A stretch of 64,000 bases of DNA, taken from NCBI RefSeq assembly GCF_022095615.2, contig NZ_CP155559.1, positions 617,501-681,500 of the forward strand, given 5' to 3'. This DNA is from Bacillus thuringiensis. GTDB lineage: Bacteria; Bacillota; Bacilli; Bacillales; Bacillaceae_G. Of the stretch, positions 60,945 through 64,000 are shown piece after piece (position 1 is the stretch's first letter; each line of letters begins with the position of its first letter). The notes beneath the pieces are model-generated. The model was given only the letters and a program-made list of their open reading frames with translations, searched no databases and was not told where the DNA came from. The translations under genes were made by a program, and so were the position numbers.

Positions 60945-60976
60945 AAAAAGCATCGCCTTATGGCGGTGCTTTTTTG
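60945..60976 (+). terminator. terminator of the marR-efflux operon
   Basis: AAAAAGCATCGCC, TTAT, GGCGGTGCTTTTTT; a T-G wobble in the stem. Confidence 0.8.
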
Positions 60977-61010
60977 AGTATAACCTTAAAAGCTTTTTCG
61001 TGAGAAATGA

Positions 61011-61059
61011 TTGACGTATTTATAGAAATACGTTATATTATTTTCTGTAAACGGTTACA
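61011..61059 (+). promoter_or_regulatory. rbs promoter with palindrome in the spacer and a cre/RbsR site
   Basis: TTGACG (61011-61016), 17 bp, TATATT (61034-61039). ACGTATTT, ATAG, AAATACGT (61014-61033) is a perfect palindrome filling the promoter. TGTAAACGGTTACA (61046-61059) fits the cre consensus exactly, and because RbsR is a LacI-type protein it could also be the RbsR operator. It lies at the expected start of transcription. Confidence 0.65.
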
Positions 61060-61079
61060 TGAAATGGAGAGGGAATAGA

Positions 61080-62051
61080 ATGAGTACGATTAAAGACGTT
61101 GCGAAATTAGCGGGAGTATCTGTTGCGACCGTTTCCAGAGTGTTAAATAAAAATGGATATGTTCATGAAGATACATTAAAGAAAGTAGAGCGAGCAATTG
61201 AGATGCTAGATTATAAACCTAGTACAGTAGCGCGTTCATTGTATAACAAGAAATCTCGTTTAATTGGCTTAGTTGTTCCGAATATCGTGAATCCATTCTT
61301 TCCAGAAGTTGCACGTGCCGTAGAAGATGTAGCGCATCAGCAAGGATACACAGTTGTCCTTTGTAACTCTGATGAGAGTCTAGAGAAAGAAAAGCAATAT
61401 ATTGATGTACTTAGGCAAAATAATGTGGATGGATTTATTGTAGCAACAAATCCACAAAATAGTGTTAATTACATGAAGTTGTCTGTTCCAGTTGTTGCAA
61501 TTGACCGTATGTTTAATGAGCGTATTCCTACTGTATATGCAGATAACTATGCGGGAAGTCAGGCCGCGACAAAGTTATTAATAGATAAAGGCTGCAAACA
61601 TATTGCACATATTCGCGGACCGCGTGACGTAAGCACAGCGAATGAACGTTTTGAAGGCTTTGTAGACGTAATTACGCAAAATAATCTTTCTTATATGATT
61701 GCAGAGAGTACATTTGATCCAGCTAATAGTGAGCGTGTAGCGGTGGAACTATTAGAAGAATACCCACATATTGATGGAATTGTTGCTGGGAATGATTTAA
61801 TTGCAATAGGTATTGTAAAGGCTGCCCTTCAAAAGGGAATTTCTATTCCGGATGATTTACAAATTATCGGATTCGATGGAATTTCTTTAACAGAGATGAT
61901 GTATCCATCTATTACAACTGTTGCACAGCCAATTTATGAAATGGGGAAAATTGCAACAGAACTGCTGTTAGAGCAGATGGAAGGAAATATATTAGAAGAG
62001 AAACACTATCGTTTACCGATTGAAATTATAGAACGAAATACAACGAAGTAA
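61080..62051 (+). CDS. rbsR: LacI-family ribose operon repressor
   Basis: A 323-residue LacI/GalR regulator. The headpiece TIKDVAKLAGVSVATVSRVL (3-22) is the helix-turn-helix with the hinge YKPSTVARSLYNKKS near 46-60. The periplasmic-binding-like domain (62-320) has IGLVVPNIVNPFFPEVARAV. ATG 61080 follows GGAGAGGG by about 6 nt; the ATG at 61059 lies inside the cre site. It heads the ribose operon, so it is autoregulated. Released by D-ribose or a derivative in this family. Confidence 0.93.
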   Translation: MSTIKDVAKLAGVSVATVSRVLNKNGYVHEDTLKKVERAIEMLDYKPSTVARSLYNKKSRLIGLVVPNIVNPFFPEVARAVEDVAHQQGYTVVLCNSDESLEKEKQYIDVLRQNNVDGFIVATNPQNSVNYMKLSVPVVAIDRMFNERIPTVYADNYAGSQAATKLLIDKGCKHIAHIRGPRDVSTANERFEGFVDVITQNNLSYMIAESTFDPANSERVAVELLEEYPHIDGIVAGNDLIAIGIVKAALQKGISIPDDLQIIGFDGISLTEMMYPSITTVAQPIYEMGKIATELLLEQMEGNILEEKHYRLPIEIIERNTTK

Positions 62052-62064
62052 GGAGATGAAACAG

Positions 62065-62961
62065 ATGCCAAATATTGCAGTAGTAGGCAGTATTTCAATG
62101 GACTTAGTGGCCGTTTCAAAAAAACGTCCGAAAGCAGGGGAAACAGTAATTGGTGAAGCATTTCATACAATTCCAGGAGGAAAAGGAGCCAACCAAGCGG
62201 TTGCTGCAGCTAGATTAGGCGCAAATGTAGCGATGGTTGGAGCGGTAGGAAACGATAATTATGGAACTGTAGTTAGGAAAAATTTAGAGAACGAACGCGT
62301 TTTTATCGACTATGTGGTACCGGTTACAGATGTGGCGACAGGAATTGCTCATATCGTTTTAGCAGAAGAGGATAACAGTATTGTTGTCGTGCAAGGGGCG
62401 AATGTTCTTGTAAATGAGTCGGTTGTAGATCGTTCAAAAGATCTTCTTATAAAAGCAGATATGGTTGTTCTTCAACTAGAGATTCCACTTGAAACAGTAA
62501 AATATGTATTGTCTATTTGCGAGGAACACAAAATCCCGGTTATGCTAAATCCAGCGCCAGCACAAGTGTTATCAGAAGCTATTTTAGAAAAGGCAACTTA
62601 TATTACGCCAAATGAACATGAGTGCCGTATCGTGTTAGATGATTTCACATCACCAATTGAAGATTTACTAGCTAAATATCCAAATAAATTATTGATGACA
62701 GAAGGTTCTAACGGTGTTCGTTTCCATAATGGTACGGAGATTGTACATGTTCCTAGCATTGCTGTTGATGTAGTAGATACGACTGGAGCTGGTGATACAT
62801 TTAATGGAGCATTAGCAGTTGCGCTTTCTGAAGGAGAAGCACTTCAAAAAGCAATTCGTTTTGCGAATATTGCTGGTGGTCTTTCTGTAACGAAGCTTGG
62901 GGCGCAAGGTGGTATGCCAACGAGAGATAAAGTATGTGAAGTGCAGGTGATTGTCGGATGA
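62065..62961 (+). CDS. rbsK: ribokinase
   Basis: A 298-residue PfkB-family sugar kinase making ribose-5-phosphate from ribose and ATP. PfkB signature 1 is [16 protein letters not shown] near 38, and signature 2 is [17 protein letters not shown] near 240 with the catalytic Asp. ATG 62065 is 9 nt after AAGGAG; ATG 62056 abuts the SD. The SD overlaps the rbsR stop, and the stop overlaps the rbsD start, so the genes are coupled. Confidence 0.94.
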   Translation: MPNIAVVGSISMDLVAVSKKRPKAGETVIGEAFHTIPGGKGANQAVAAARLGANVAMVGAVGNDNYGTVVRKNLENERVFIDYVVPVTDVATGIAHIVLAEEDNSIVVVQGANVLVNESVVDRSKDLLIKADMVVLQLEIPLETVKYVLSICEEHKIPVMLNPAPAQVLSEAILEKATYITPNEHECRIVLDDFTSPIEDLLAKYPNKLLMTEGSNGVRFHNGTEIVHVPSIAVDVVDTTGAGDTFNGALAVALSEGEALQKAIRFANIAGGLSVTKLGAQGGMPTRDKVCEVQVIVG

Positions 62962-63353
62962 AAAAGCACGGTGTATTAAACAGTGAGATGGCATCAGTCC
63001 TTGCTTCACTCGGGCATACAGATACGATTGTAATCGCTGATTGTGGTTTACCAATTCCTGACGGAGTAAAACGAATTGATTTAGCTGTTGAGCTTGGAAA
63101 ACCAAGTTTTTTAGACGTATTGCAAGTGGTAGCTGATGATATGGCAATTGAAAAAGTAACATTAGCAGAAGAAGTCATTAACAATAATGCGGAAGTAAAT
63201 AAAGAAATAGAGCTGAAACTAATAGAACCAGCATTTGAATATGTATCTCATGAACAATTTAAAGAGCATACAAAGAAAGCGAAGGCGATTATTCGTACAG
63301 GCGAGGCTACGCCTTATGCCAATGTAATTTTACATGCAGGCGTGATTTTTTAA
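62958..63353 (+). CDS. rbsD: D-ribose pyranase
   Basis: A 131-residue protein that interconverts beta-pyranose and beta-furanose ribose so RbsK can use it. The motif [20 protein letters not shown] near 15-34 includes the catalytic His20. C-terminal [20 protein letters not shown] is conserved. The ATGA start overlaps rbsK by 4 nt. Confidence 0.93.
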   Translation: MKKHGVLNSEMASVLASLGHTDTIVIADCGLPIPDGVKRIDLAVELGKPSFLDVLQVVADDMAIEKVTLAEEVINNNAEVNKEIELKLIEPAFEYVSHEQFKEHTKKAKAIIRTGEATPYANVILHAGVIF

Positions 63354-63371
63354 TAAAGGGAAGTGATGAGA

Positions 63372-64000
63372 ATGCATATTGAAATGAAAAACGTTTCAAA
63401 GGCGTTCAATGGCAATTCTGTTTTGAAGAATGCACAGTTTATGATTGAAACAGGAGAAGTCCATGCATTGATGGGGGAAAATGGAGCGGGTAAATCAACG
63501 CTCATGAAGATTTTAACAGGTGTATACAAAAGAGATGGTGGAACAATCACGATTGATGGCCAAGAACGAACTTTTAAAAATGCAAAAGAAGCTGAAGAGT
63601 ACGGTATTGCATTTATACATCAAGAATTGAACATATTACCGAATTTAACGGTAGCTGAAAATATGTTTCTCGGTAAAGAGTTAATGTATGGGAAGACAGG
63701 TATTTTACGTACGCGTCAAATGAACGCGATTGCGCAGCAGCAACTAGCAGAATTAGGATTACATGTAAAAGGCGCTATGTTGGCAGGAGAGTTATCGGTT
63801 GGACAACAGCAAATTATCGAAATTGCGAAAGCGTTAATGACAAACGCGAGCGTTATTATTATGGATGAACCTACAGCTGCATTAACAGATCGTGAAATTG
63901 AAACGTTGTTTACTGTCATTAATAAATTACGTAAAGAAGGCGTTTCGTTCGTTTATATCTCACACCGAATGGAAGAAATTTTTTCAATATGTGATGCCAT
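63372..64000 (+). CDS. rbsA: ribose ABC transporter ATPase, truncated by the window end
   Basis: The first 209 residues of a tandem-ATPase ribose importer subunit, about 490 residues when complete. Walker A is [15 protein letters not shown] near 36, the signature [15 protein letters not shown] near 140 and Walker [14 protein letters not shown] near 160, all in the first ATPase half; the H-loop is [10 protein letters not shown]. The ATG at 63372 is used; ATG 63366, two codons upstream and nearer the AAGGGAAG SD, is an equal candidate. rbsC and rbsB are expected beyond the window. Confidence 0.9.
   Translation, partial: MHIEMKNVSKAFNGNSVLKNAQFMIETGEVHALMGENGAGKSTLMKILTGVYKRDGGTITIDGQERTFKNAKEAEEYGIAFIHQELNILPNLTVAENMFLGKELMYGKTGILRTRQMNAIAQQQLAELGLHVKGAMLAGELSVGQQQIIEIAKALMTNASVIIMDEPTAALTDREIETLFTVINKLRKEGVSFVYISHRMEEIFSICDA

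Noticed and set aside
1..64000. CRISPR arrays, tRNA/rRNA genes, phage or insertion sequences
   Set aside because: No regularly spaced repeats, cloverleaf or rRNA-like sequence, transposase or phage gene was seen on either strand.

Overview
The window is a low-GC Firmicutes chromosome segment that fits the Bacillus cereus group (B. cereus, B. thuringiensis or B. anthracis). The signs are strong purine-rich Shine-Dalgarno sequences, frequent GTG and TTG starts, a tripartite spore-germination receptor operon, an SspH-type small acid-soluble spore protein, and gene sets like those of B. subtilis: glnQHMP, treP-treA, yfiY/yfiZ/yfhA, yojN/yojO, glpT and rbsRKDA. I see no rRNA, tRNA, CRISPR array, phage or intact insertion sequence. 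It reads as ordinary core chromosome, rich in transport and in short regulatory DNA.

Layout. 1-3.06 kb: a CorC/CNNM membrane protein and aspartase (aspA). 3.06-5.5 kb: lactate permease behind tandem Rex-type operators, then a gene-poor stretch with inverted repeats and doubtful short ORFs. 5.5-8 kb: an ArsR/PagR-like regulator, sspH and a POT peptide transporter. 8-12 kb: a divergent Fur-controlled siderophore importer (yfiY // yfiZ-yfhA-ATPase). 12-16.2 kb: a methyltransferase, kbl-tdh threonine degradation, and a PyrE-like/Nudix pair. 16.2-20.7 kb: VWA/MoxR pair and cardiolipin synthase. 20.7-23.6 kb: a His-rich/YPAP-repeat protein and a PAS-GGDEF-EAL protein. 23.6-25.4 kb: an APC amino-acid permease behind a 260-nt leader that encodes a His-His-His-His peptide and ends in an intrinsic terminator. 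25.5-29.4 kb: trehalose locus. 29.4-33.2 kb: GerA/B/C receptor operon. 33.3-41.5 kb: APH-like kinase, AgcS symporter, glnQHMP, a RocE-like permease, an OsmC protein and a HIT protein. 41.7-45.3 kb: ECF sigma/anti-sigma pair, then a WYL regulator divergent from a DHFR-fold protein. 45.3-51.2 kb: two-component system divergent from a lipoprotein, SulP transporter, Usp protein and a 41-aa membrane peptide. 51.3-57 kb: oligopeptide ABC operon. 57.2-61 kb: glpT, then marR with a DHA2 efflux pump. 61-64 kb: rbsRKDA, cut by the window end.

The genes mostly gather amino acids, peptides, iron and sugars. The control signals found by eye fit that: Rex, Fur, TreR, CcpA (cre), candidate CodY boxes before several amino-acid or peptide transport genes, and a probable GlpP-type leader terminator before glpT. 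The signal least explained by known Bacillus regulation is the poly-His leader-peptide attenuator at 25.1-25.3 kb. Site calls rest on visual comparison with consensus sequences recalled from memory, not on searches.
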